A stretch of 64,000 nt of DNA from Aphrophora alni. Its lineage: Eukaryota; Arthropoda; Insecta; Hemiptera; Aphrophoridae. The DNA is taken from contig OY740774.1 in the NCBI GenBank assembly GCA_963513935.1, positions 94,666,861 through 94,730,860 on the forward strand. The letters are read 5' to 3'. Numbering within the stretch: position 1 is the stretch's first letter; each line of letters begins with the position of its first letter. Below the pieces are notes generated by a model. The model worked only from the letters and a program-made list of their open reading frames with translations. It was not told where the DNA came from and did not search any database. Shown here piece after piece: positions 47,358-58,164 of the stretch. A program made the position numbers and the translations under genes.

Positions 47358-48010
47358 TTTATTCATTAGAATTAGATACATTTGTGTTCAGTTTTAATGT
47401 TATATTTTGACTTATGATAACTTCCAAAATAGAAACTTTGGAAAGATGGATAAAAACAGTTTTATTGTTTACTATTTGATTTTGTATGTAGGTGTACGAG
47501 ACAATTTGTCAATTTGAAAAACAAAACAAAAAGAAACAAAAAAAAAAAAAAAAAAAAAACAGATTATTGAATTAAAAACAAAACCCACTTCTTTCGGGGC
47601 TTACTATAGTCAGTACGGATTTAACAATCCCGATCACTTGCTGGATATACACCTTTTCCCATGTAATCTTAGATTAATTCCTCTCAATTACATATTTTAC
47701 TATCGCGTCTATACCAACTATTGTTCTCTTCAAACTCTGTCGCTATTAGAGTATTCAAGGGCCAGGAGCCTATATTTTATGGTATTTTCAACAAGGAAAT
47801 GATGAACGAGAAGTATTCGTTTTTAAACACCAAGAAAAAAATAAAATAAAAATCGTATTATGAACGAACCTCATACACTACAAAAAGACGTGAAGCGAAT
47901 CACATAGAACTCTCTTGTCTGTGCACCTAGACAGCAACTTGGCAACCGTTTCATGAATTTCTGTATAGTTAAAAGAAACTTAAAGACAACAGCTTACTGG
48001 AAATAATTAA
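47358..48010. repeat. Segmental duplication, copy 2, with family K on minus strand
   Basis: Same marker order as copy 1, with family K at 47592-47810. It has an inserted A run (47539-47560) and an extra ~35 bp around 'ctcttgtctgtgcacctaga'. Confidence 0.85.
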
Positions 48011-48403
48011 TCTGCCCTAGTTTATAATCGCTGTTACTTTGGCTCGCAAACTATTTCTGACCTGGCATTCCAGTTAACTATCTTAAGGCTTCACGACGTT
48101 TTAAACGAGTTTACAAGAACATTGACGTTTACTGCCTTTGTTTGACGTAGTAAACATTGTTGACAAACAAATTATTTAAATACAGGGTGTGTAAGAGTTC
48201 GTTCAACTTTAACTTGAAGATATATTTGTCAAACTTTAAGACGAAAAGCCTCGAGCTGGTTTTTTAAAGTTACCCAATATATAGGATGATTCAAAAGAAC
48301 GCTGGTTTTTAAGTGTTGAATAAAGTACACTTAATAAAGTATATTTATGAAATGTAACATATTTCAACATCAGTACAAACGATACATGTTACATATGAAA
48401 ACA

Positions 48404-48806
48404 TTACTTGTGGAAAATTAAATGTCTTCCATGAATTGCTGTGCATATCGTAACTCGATCAATGGAATTTGTTATAACTTTCTCTTCGAGTTGAGCGATG
48501 ACATTGCGAATCTCTTCCTTTAGTTGTGGTATTGTTCGTTGATTATTTTGATAAACTTGTGATTTTAAATATCCCCAAAGGAAGAAATAACAGGGTGTCA
48601 GGACACATGACCTTGTTGGCCAGTTCTGATCGCCGTTATGTTAAAAGACTCGGGTTGGAAAGTTATTCCTCAGTAAGGCTATCGTATCGTGTGAGGTGTG
48701 ACAGGTAGCACCATCCTGTTGGAACAATAATAGCTCAACATTCACATTAACGTCATAAAAATGTTTTAAGCATATTCATGTAGCGTTGTCTATTCACAGT
48801 TACTCT
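48404..48806 (-). pseudogene. Degenerate Tc1/mariner-type DDE transposase, catalytic and C-terminal part
   Basis: The minus strand reads DNDVSRVTVNRQRYMNMLKT, a one-base frameshift, then VELLLFQQDGATCHTSHDTI, NNFPTRVF, a stop, HNGDQNWPTRSCVLTPCYFF, LWGYLKSQVYQNNQRTIPQL, KEEIRNVIAQLEEKV and RHLIFHK to a stop at 48404-48406. This is the catalytic half of the insect transposase family with words VTVN.ERY, FQQDGAT.H and RS.DLTP.DFFLWGYLK. FQQD keeps the second Asp, but the third catalytic Asp is Val (SCVLTP), and there is a stop plus a frameshift, so it is dead. Its upstream end runs straight into the 22-bp minisatellite. The first ~190 residues are missing. Confidence 0.88.
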
Positions 48807-49889
48807 CGAAACATCGTTATCACACTCTCGAAACTTCGTTATCACTCTCTCGAAACATCATTATCACACTCTCAAAACATCATTATCACTCTCTTGAAAC
48901 TTCATTATCACACTCTCGAAACATCGTTATCACTCTCTTGAAACTGCATTATCACACTCTCGTAACATCATTATCACACTCTCGAAACTTCATTATCACA
49001 CTCTCGAAACATCGTTATCACTCTCTTGAAACTGCATTATCACACTCTCAAAACATCATTATCACTCTCTTGAAACTGCATTATAACACTCTCGAAACAT
49101 CGTTATCACACTCTCGAAACTTCCTTATCACACTCTTGAAACTGCATTATCACACTCTCAAAACATCATTATCACTCTCTTGAAACTTCATTATCACACT
49201 CCCGAAACATTGTTATCACACTCTCGAAACTTCCTTATCACACTCTCGAAACATCATTATCACACTCTCGAAACTTCATTATCACACTCTCGAAACATCG
49301 TTATCACTCTCTTGCAACTGCATTATCACACTCTCAAAACATCATTATCACTCTCTTGAAACTTCATTATCACACTCTCGAAACATCGTTATCACTCTCT
49401 TGAAACTGCATTATCACACTCTCGAAACATCGTTATCACTCTCTTGAAACTGCATTATCACACTCTCGAAACATCATTATCACACTCTCGAAACTTCATT
49501 ATCACACTCTCGAAACATCGTTATCACTCTCTTGCAACTGCATTATCACACTCTCAAAACATCATCACTCTCTTGAAACTTCATTATCACACCCTCGAAA
49601 CATCGTTACCACTCTCTCGAAACTTCATTATCACACTCTCGAAACATCGTTATCACTCTCTTGAAACTGCATTATCACACTCTCAAAACATCGTTATCAC
49701 ACTTCGAAACATCATTATCACTCTCTTGAAACTTCATTATCACACCCTCGAAACATCGTTACCACTCTCTCGAAACTTCATTATCACACTCTCGAAACAT
49801 CGTTATCACTCTCTTGAAACTGCATTATCACACTCTCAAAACATCGTTATCACACTTCGAAACATCGTTATCACAGTCTCCAAATGTAA
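48798..49889. repeat. 22-bp minisatellite, about 50 units
   Basis: The unit ttatcacactctcgaaacat plus two bases is repeated for 1.09 kb, with variants (ctcttgaaactgca, ctcaaaacatca, ctcgaaacttca) that alternate to give 44- and 66-bp higher-order patterns; occasional units are 19-21 bp. Reverse-complemented, the first unit is the DNDVSRV-coding part of the adjacent transposase. The plus-strand frames (48938-49183 and 49444-49917) are open only because 66 bp is a multiple of three and no unit phase has a stop. They are not genes. Confidence 0.97.
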
Positions 49890-49899
49890 TGATCACTTT

Positions 49900-52860
49900 T
49901 GTAATATTACGTATTAATTAGATATACAAAAATGATAACAGAATGATTAACAAGGTATTTATTATTACCACTATTTTTAACTATCCGTTGTGATTTGTTA
50001 TTAGTTTAATAAAGTTTTTGGAGACAACTTGGTGTTCCTTGGCAAAGGAATCGATACACACAAAAAACAGGTCAAAATTCGCGTTATCATTTCAGCGTAA
50101 ACAATTGCATGTACATATAGAGAGAACACAATTTACTCCAAGTGTTACAAATTATTACAATTAGTATTTATGGTATTGTTTTATTAACTTAGTAATATTA
50201 AAGTAATTTGTTCAGTAAACAGTGTAATTTCCGTGGAGAGTCTTCGACAAGTAATCAAGTTTTCTATTTGTCCGCATCACTTCTCAGTATTGCCTAATGA
50301 TTGCGTGCTAGTACATTCGCTTGCTGCATGTAAAGTTTTCCAAGGAAAGGGAAAATTACTAGGTTGTTAAAACATGTTATTTCCTTTACTCTGGAACTGT
50401 CGAAAGTAGTGAGACAACAAACGGGATGGAAATGCCTCTTATATTTATCGAATTTTAAATAGAATTATCAATTATAAATATATGTCAAATCCAAATTCAC
50501 TGACACTCTAGTTTATGTTTTCGTTTTTAGCCTGAAAATACTTGCAGATCCTTTCAATGTAATACCTTAGAGTTGGTTTCTTGGACCTTGTAAGAAATGT
50601 TAAATTATATTGGTACATCAAGATATAAGTTAGTTTAAAACCTTAAGTTATAGAGGTTTTCAGAACCTCGTAATTAAGACCTTTGATCTACACATCGACC
50701 TAGGGTCTCGTTTAAGATTTTCTTCTAATTTCCTGTGGACCGTTCCCCATTTGTCAGTCACTGAACTCATCAAAACCAAGGTATTTAGATCCAATATGGA
50801 TATGTGGAGTTTCAATTTTCTAACTTAAACCATATGAAAAAGTTAGATGGGAAGGGACTTAGATCTCACCCTGTATAACAATTTCACATGTTTCTAGCGT
50901 AATTTGTGTAACGACTATAGAACAGACGACAACGATGACGGACGGAAGGCATGTCGAAAATTATTTTTGTGATTTTTTGATACCATGAAATGTGAAGATC
51001 AGTGAAAAAGCTGAGGTTGTACTTTTGTTTCAATAACTAAACTTTCGTAATGGGTAGGTTAAATCAAAATAAGCTTTGGTGAATTTTGAACTAGATAGTA
51101 CAGCTTGTGTAGTCTAAACGTAATAACTGCTGTAGTACTTGTTTATTTGGTTTATGTATTCTGTAGCCTGGAAAAAATTAATAACATAATAATTAATGCT
51201 CTGTATGCCCACTCAATTCAACAAACCACTTGTAAAAATTTTGAAAACACGGTACCTTTAATTATTCTCAACAGACAAAATAGGATAATAATACAACTGT
51301 TTAAATATTTATTGTTAGATCGTTGTGAAAACAACTGTCTGAAATTTGTTGCATAAGCAACAGTTTTATTGGCAGTAGGCAACTGTGTGCAGACACCACT
51401 AAAACATTGTTTGTTATGCCATCCATTAGCAGCTGTTACACTGGTGTTATGACGTATATTTTGTTACGTTAATAGTTGTCTATTGGGAGACTCAATGAAA
51501 CGTTCAACTATGCAATAAAACGAATTGCTGATCCCCCCCCCCCCCCCCAATACAAGTCAGGAAATAGATTAAACAAAGATGATTTTAATTTTAGTCTATT
51601 ATATTATATGGGACATACTTTCTTCAGTATTCTTCTTTCGCTGATCAACGACGGCCGTTTCGTCTATTTAGCCATTTTCAACTAAAACAGGATATTTTCC
51701 TTTGTCTATTAAGACTTACAGTATATTTACATTAAAATAATACTTTTACACAGGCACACAAACACACACACGCGCGCAAAAATAAATAAAAATATTTTAT
51801 AATGTTAATTTATTATTTTTGTGCATGGCACCTTCCTAAAGTGTTACTTTGATTTAATGTGCTGTAAATATTAACTGACAAAGGAACACATTCTGCTCAA
51901 CCTGAGAATGTCTGAATAGCCGAAACGGCCGCATTGAACAGTGAAAGAAAAATATTAAAGACGGTAACTTTAAATTAATTATAGGTTATAATCAATATGC
52001 GGAATGGTAATAATCGTTATAATTTTTTTTAGTACAGTTTTATTCTTTATTATTTATCGTTTCAGTTAAAAAAAATGGACTAACTTTCTCACACACCCAT
52101 CAATGATTTCAAAAATAATTTACGACGATAAATCTCTAAAAAAATGTTTTTGTTTATTATATGAGATCAAAATTTTTAGTATTTGGGGTTTTCTCCAATG
52201 TATTTCTTTTGGGAGATAATTTGTATATAGAAAAACACTCCAGAATATATATTTTTTTAATTTGAAAGGTATTTTCATTTTATTTTATTTCCAATTTCAC
52301 ACACTGATTTCGATCATTAATCTCCACTAAACTTTCAACGAAATAGTTTCAGGTGATTTTGAAAAAAACTATAACATTTTCATGTAAAGTTTTTGTTGGT
52401 TTTCGATAACCTCCAAACGGTTATTGTTAGAGAAAGTTTGGTTAGGTCGTTTGAGAATCCATTTTAGAAAATAAAAATTTTGGTCTAGAGGTGAACACAA
52501 TAAAATTTTAAGTTATTGATAAAATGAGAGAGAAAAATCTCTTAAGATATGTTAAAAATGCCAAATCAGATCATAATCGTTCCAGTTATTTGTGTTGTGT
52601 GGAGCAGTTCAGATAAAACAGACAAACAGGCAGTCAGATATAATTCCAAAAACCACTTATTAGGGCTCAGAGGAGCTCAAAACGAATAATACAAGAATAA
52701 TTTTACGGTTTGTTGACCCATCACATAACTTTATTCTATATGTTGAAATGTTTTCAGAAAACACAAATGAAAACGAAGCATTTTTGAACACATGTTTATA
52801 GGAACTTTTTGTCTTTTTTTTAGGTACAATCTTTCCCAGAAGGTTTGCCATTTAGTTTTG
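49900..52860. other. AT-rich DNA, dispersed-repeat fragments only
   Basis: Includes a repeat L fragment (50930-50990), a 17-C run near 51533, a short (CA)/(CG) tract at 51750-51775, the 'gagaatgtctgaatagccga' phrase at 51902, and a 'cagtcagatataattccaaa' fragment at 52630. No gene is recognised. Confidence 0.4.
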
Positions 52861-52870
52861 AATCAGAATA

Positions 52871-53530
52871 CAGAGTGCTTGAAACAGGTGTAACAGCTGT
52901 TTTATTCGATAAGTACAAAAGTTACAAAAACTTTAAAAGTAACCCTAGAACTTTTTGACTTAAAACTAGAGATAATACAACGTTTTTCAAATCGCCCGTA
53001 GTTTTTTTCCAATATGACGGTAAGGCCTAAATTTCCTTATAAGAATTTCGCCATTGTAGCAATTTTGGATAAATCTCATTATTTAAAGACTTTTTATTAT
53101 TGGATATTTTTCTATATCTCTAATTGCTTAAGAGTTACAGCCAAATGTTTCAAAACTTTGCAAGTTCAAGCTGGTTTCTGAGACGATTTTTCAATGTCAA
53201 ATTCAGGTGAAATTTAAACTAGAGGTAGGGTGTAATAACACTACAGTACTGATATTTTAATTTGTTCTGTAGGCTGAGGAATAATCGATAGAAAAAAGCT
53301 TGAACTTTTCGATTTTTGAACCATTTAAGTGTCTGTAGCTCATAAACGATTGGGAATATCAAAAAATACCCAAGAATAAAACAATTTTAAAATAATGAAT
53401 TTTATCCAAAATCAGCATAAAAAATCAAGATTCCTGTAAGAAAATATATCAAAAAATTTTAAGGGTTACTTTTTAAGGTTTTTTGTACTTATCGAATAAA
53501 TCAGCTGTCACACCTGTTACAATCACTAGG
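52871..53530. mobile_element. TA-flanked inverted-repeat element, complete
   Basis: Left TA|CAGAGTGCTTGAAACAGGTG (TA 52869-52870) and right, reverse-complemented, TA|CCTAGTGATTGTAACAGGTG (TA 53531-53532). The arms pair over about 70 bp (cagctgttttattcgataag, then 'aaaagtaaccct'). Relatives are at 5836-6430 and 34730-35035. Length 660 bp, non-coding. Confidence 0.88.
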
Positions 53531-53539
53531 TATTAAAAT

Positions 53540-54780
53540 ATATAGGGGCATTGTGCGCCAGAACTTGTTTACTTCCATCGTTCCCTCTGTAAGGTGGTTA
53601 GCAACGACTTGCCGTAACCTGCTACACAGTGTGACATTCCGTACTACATGTTGAGTTCACGTGCTGTTTCACCTACGTCATGCACTGCCTCTTCCATTGT
53701 TAATTGTACGTATTTAAATTTGTTGTAGATAACACGCATTTACAATGTGATTATCCAAATGAAGGCTTATTAAAGTTCGGGGAAAATACTTCCTCGACAG
53801 GCGACAAAAACCTCCATTTCTATCAGTAAAGAGGTAAGCCTTGGTTTTAAGCGACACGTGTAACTCAAAATGAAGGCTTTATTAAATGCCAAAACATTTC
53901 CAATAGCGGGCGGTAAATGTACTTGTGGTATCTTAAATGCTACTCCCAACGCTATTGACCATTGATTTTGTCTTAAAATTCTGCATTACAATGATGTCAC
54001 ATGACCAACTTCCCATTAAAAAAAATAAAGTTAAATTCTAAATGGCGGATCCAAGATGGCGGACTAAATTTTTGAAATCATAATAAAATAGTATTTTTAA
54101 ATAAAGTAACTTTCTCAGTCACATCTATCTTCAAATTTCCCTTATATACGAGATATTAAGGCGTTCTCATACTTTTTACCCACCCCTAATATTAAAAAAA
54201 AAATTAATTGAAAGTTCTATTTTACCATGAGGATGTGTTTATGAGACATTTGAAGTAAGCTTAGGGCGTATTCAAATAAATGAATATTTTTCATTTGAGT
54301 CTGTATTTCAATTTTACTTTTTGACCTACACCTACCAAATTGACAAATATTAGTTTGATTTTATTTGGTTTTAGGAATGGATGAGTAGCCTACAAAGTTT
54401 GTCCACCATTGATTTGATTTTTTTTTAATACCGATTAAACTTGTTATTTTGTTGAACATTGACACTGAAAATATATTTTCAACGAACTTCAATTTGCTAT
54501 TTTGCTACAGCAACATTAGTTTAGAATTACATTACTGTCTTATATAATACGGTTTAGTAGGTAATTTGCTGCCTTACTTGTGTACACAAAATAATACACG
54601 CAGTTTCGAAAGTATAAATCAACCTCCATCTTCAATTGTTAAAACCTAGAGCATACAAAGATTGACAAAAACACCAACATAATCTAGCAGAATAGGATTA
54701 TTTTGTAAAAAAAAAAATACCAACATAATCTAGCAGTAAAGGTTCATGTTGTAAAAAAAAACAAATCCCCAGGTTTATCA
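53540..54780. other. Mixed DNA, no gene recognised
   Basis: Positions 53545-53700 are less AT-rich and seem single-copy. 54050-54180 resembles 1190-1290 (ttctcagtcacatctatctt). A short 40-bp near-duplication (ccaacataatctagcag) occurs at 54678 and 54720. Confidence 0.4.
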
Positions 54781-54789
54781 CATGCTAAA

Positions 54790-54991
54790 CGGGCAGGGTC
54801 GAACTGCGCAATTGGTCAAGAAATTAGTAAGCAGATTGTTTCTGGGCCCCCGAGGCTATGGTCCAGTTGCGCAGGTAGACGCTACGGTCAATTATAAACG
54901 GTTAATAAAATTTTAGCCACTCCAAACCCTGGATAAAGTGTGATGGTACACGGTTGATAAAAAAAATAGATTAGTTGAAAAATAGGACACC
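54790..54991. mobile_element. Fragment F of the TTAGG-bearing element group
   Basis: A word pair gcgcaattgg (about 54808) and inverted ccagttgcgca (about 54873) resembles the motif layout of the other members, and the shared core (gccactccaaaccctggata, then aagtgtgatgg) lies at 54915-54946. The sequence 'aggacacc' at about 54984 matches the GGTGTC terminus in reverse. No TTAGG block and no target duplication remain. Confidence 0.5.
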
Positions 54992-55129
54992 AACACTAGC
55001 CTACGTAAAGAACATTTGACCAGCTTAACCTTACCTAAATTTCACAGGTACAAATTATATAAGCCTATATGTCATTTAAATGTACTTTACACGTCTTAAT
55101 TCAATACTTATTATGAAAAATATATCTGG

Positions 55130-55300
55130 GGATGTTATTCCCAAACCAGTTTTTTTCTAAGCTCAATATTCCTAATCAGTTATTCTCAAACCAGATCTTC
55201 CTAAACCAGTTATTCCTATACCAGTTATTCCAAAACAAGTTATTCCTCAACCAGTTATTGCCAAACTAGTTATTCCTCAACCAATTACTCCTAAACCTTA
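55130..55300. repeat. 15-18-bp minisatellite (CCAGTTATTCCTAAA)
   Basis: About ten imperfect copies of aaaccagttattcct, loosely spaced. Variants include ccaaactagttattcctc. A local tandem array with no coding meaning. Confidence 0.92.
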
Positions 55301-55736
55301 ATTTTCTTTTACTTAAGATTTGGTACATTGGTTTGAGCAAACATTGAATTTTAACAAAATTTGAGCCGAAAAGATCTTTACCGATACCTCGAGTACCGAC
55401 ATATTTGGGGAGATGATGATGAGTACGTTTTGTTTGGATAGTTAGAGACTATAGTTTATCAAAACTGACTCCAATGATTTTGATAAAATCGAAATATCTC
55501 ATGACAGGAAACTTTGAGTTATTGAAAGAAATAAAAGATCTTTCTGAGATATGGACAAATTATATCCACAAACCGAATTTCATTATAATCGATCTACTTG
55601 TTTAGGCTGGAAATCACCAAACAGACAGACAGATATCATTCCCAAAATCACTTTATGAAGACATCAAAACGGATATTACTACTAATAATTCGACACCAGT
55701 TTTTGGCCCATCATATATATTTCTTTATACTATATA

Positions 55737-56203
55737 CAGAGTGTCCCAGAAGGAAACTGACAGATTCGCAGGTGTACTCCTAACATTCATATGTCTGGAA
55801 ACGCTTTCACTTCCGTTTGTCGGCCATTTTATATTTTTCAAAAATAATAACTAAAAATTATAAAAATTTTGAGTCAAAAATTAATATACATAGTCTATTG
55901 TAAGCTACGTTTTATCAGTATAAAAAGAATAAAAATTTTAATTACAAATTTTCAAAATAGTGGCCATTTATTTATTTTTTGTGTATTTAATGATTTTAAA
56001 GATAAACCATATTAAAAATTTCGTCCGCCATTTTAACAATTTATTAGATAAAATTTTGATTCTTGATATATTGGTAAAAGGTTGTATAAAAAATATAAAC
56101 CAAATTTGTTGATATCTTAATAATTGTTAAAGTTACCATTATTTTTCGAAAAAAACATAAAATGGCCGATAGATGGTTAACAAACGTTTTCAGTTTTCCC
56201 AGG
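55737..56203. mobile_element. TA-flanked foldback element, right terminus lost
   Basis: Starts TA|CAGAGTGTCCCAGAAGG (TA 55735-55736). The left arm 'tcggccattttatatttttc' pairs with the right arm in reverse ('tcggccattttatgtttttt'). The right end near 56203 (tttcccagg) lacks the last ~15 bp. Confidence 0.7.
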
Positions 56204-56209
56204 TTGTTC

Positions 56210-57075
56210 GGCCTACTTGGTGAGTAAATGATTAATCAGATACTTCATTTTTGTATAAGATTAGTAGTGCTAGTCTTTTCATCCTTTTCTTTTTTATATA
56301 ACAATAAAAGTTGGTTTTAAATTAGAATCACATAAAATTTACCAACCATCGCATGGATAAAATAGTATAGCCTATGAATGGAAATCATATTTTACAATAG
56401 TAACAAATTAGTATTAACCCTCGACTAAACTATCAACCAAATAGTTAGGGTAGTTCATAAATTCTGAAACGACCTTACGCAGTTCCACCACATCATGATA
56501 AACGTATAGTAGTTTTTCTATACACAATTGTGACAAATGTCCGAAACTATATTAATATTATGAATCATCCATGGTTATCAAATAGCTATCTTGTTTTCAT
56601 TTTGATAATCAAATTTCAGCAATGAATTTCACAGAATATAAAAGGGAAGTATGTTTTCATAAAATAATTATAGTTTTTGTCCGCCATTATTTTCTCTTTA
56701 TGAATAGTAGACATGATAAACTGTTCAAGTGCACTTCTTATAGTATAACTGACCTAGCATAACCCAGGACAATAACAAAAATAAAGAACAATTGCTTCGC
56801 ATTCCTTTTGTTTCTTGCACAACGTTATCTTCGCATGCTATGTCATTTCCTTTTGAAGTCAATGAACCCGACCTGTCTCATCTTGCTCGAGCTTGTCGGG
56901 GGTTTTATTATGGTGAGGATAAAAATAGATATTGTTCGCTAACAAAAAAGCTTTCAGCATAAACAGCAACAAAGTTTAATAAATATAAAAATCAGTATGC
57001 TTTCATTATTTATTTCTTCATATATTGTGAATGGCTATTAATTAAACGAATGCATGTTAAAGTAAATTCTTCAAA
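56210..57075. other. AT-rich DNA, no gene recognised
   Basis: Contains diverged dispersed repeat (56490-56570, 'acaaatgtccgaaactatat', also near 33440, 57450 and 58395). 56830-56900 is somewhat GC-richer. No coding signal. Confidence 0.4.
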
Positions 57076-57083
57076 ACGAAGAT

Positions 57084-57165
57084 CCGAAAAAAGCGAATAG
57101 CGAAAAAATGTCAACTGGGATTTAGCGAAAAAAGCACACAGCCTCCAAGTTGGTGTTTGACGGTG
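57084..57165. mobile_element. Solo arm G resembling element C motifs
   Basis: Three copies of a CGAAAAAAGCG-like word (57084-57095, about 57100-57110, 57124-57139), followed by 'ggtgtttgacggtggtgaga', which resembles 'gtggtatttgacgagggt' inside element C (21331-21349). No inverted partner, TTAGG block or target duplication was seen. Confidence 0.45.
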
Positions 57166-57552
57166 GTGAGACAATCAACTCTCTTTCTCAAGTGCGGAAA
57201 AAGACAATAAATGAAAAACAACAACGTGTGATAACGTTTGTATTTAATCTTAGCTTTGATTTAGTTTTAGGCTTGAGTTCTTTTCTAATATTATAGCTTT
57301 TGTTTTAGTTTCCAACATGGGCCTCGGCTACTAAGCAATTTTGGTGTGTTTCTCTTTTATGTTCTAGTTTCACACTTAATAACGATAATTGGTTTATACT
57401 TTCGAAACGTCGTGTATTAATTTTCATATACACAAATTGTGGTGAATGTCCGATTAAACTATATTAAAATGTTGGATTTAAAAAAATTATACGTCTGGGA
57501 GAGTTTCGAATGGTGTTGCAAATTTTTGAGATGGAGCACAATATAATATAAG

Positions 57553-58158
57553 AACATTTTTTTTATGTCCGTCTATGTGACTTAATGTGTAAATTATTTA
57601 ACTTACTGGTTCATACGCGTTTCCAAATTTCAATTATTCCATCCTTAGATGATCGCCCAATGAGCTCGTCACTTGTCTTGTTAAGATAAAACAACACAGA
57701 ACATAAATAAAAACATACACGTACTAAAAGAAAAATATAAATTAAACATAAACATAATAAATTTTAATGTACCAGCAGATATTTCTTGTAGAAACTCCAT
57801 ATTAAAGGATAAAATAAAGTAATAAAGCTTAAAGTTTCAAAATATTTTAATAATATAAATGAGCTACAATTGTTTTACCTTGCGGAATCATCGGGCAACT
57901 GCAAGGCATTTATATTGTTAAAATATTTTGAAACTTTAAGCTTTATTGCTTTATTTTATCCATAAACGCAATACCTTAAACATAATTTATATTTTTTATT
58001 TTGTACGTGTATGTTGTTATTTGTGTTCTTTTATCATAATGAACTAACGAACTCGTTGGGCAATCATCTGAGGATGGCATAAGTGAAATTGCGAAACGCG
58101 CAATGAACAAGTTAAATAATTTACATATTGTCACATAGACGTACATAAAATATTTTCT
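57553..58158. repeat. Foldback element with ~250-300-bp arms
   Basis: The left arm (57553-57861) and right arm (57907-58158) pair imperfectly but along most of their length, for example 'gtccgtctatgtgac' with 'gtcacatagacgtac', and 'gcttaaagtttcaaaatatt' with its complement. The spacer is about 45 bp. The arms carry 'ccttagatgatcgcccaatg' and 'gcgaaacgcg' type words. Confidence 0.9.
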
Positions 58159-58164
58159 TATTTC

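Noticed and set aside
48938..49917. Long repetitive plus-strand ORFs (81 and 157 residues)
   Set aside because: Produced by the 22-bp minisatellite, whose 66-bp period has no stop in this phase.
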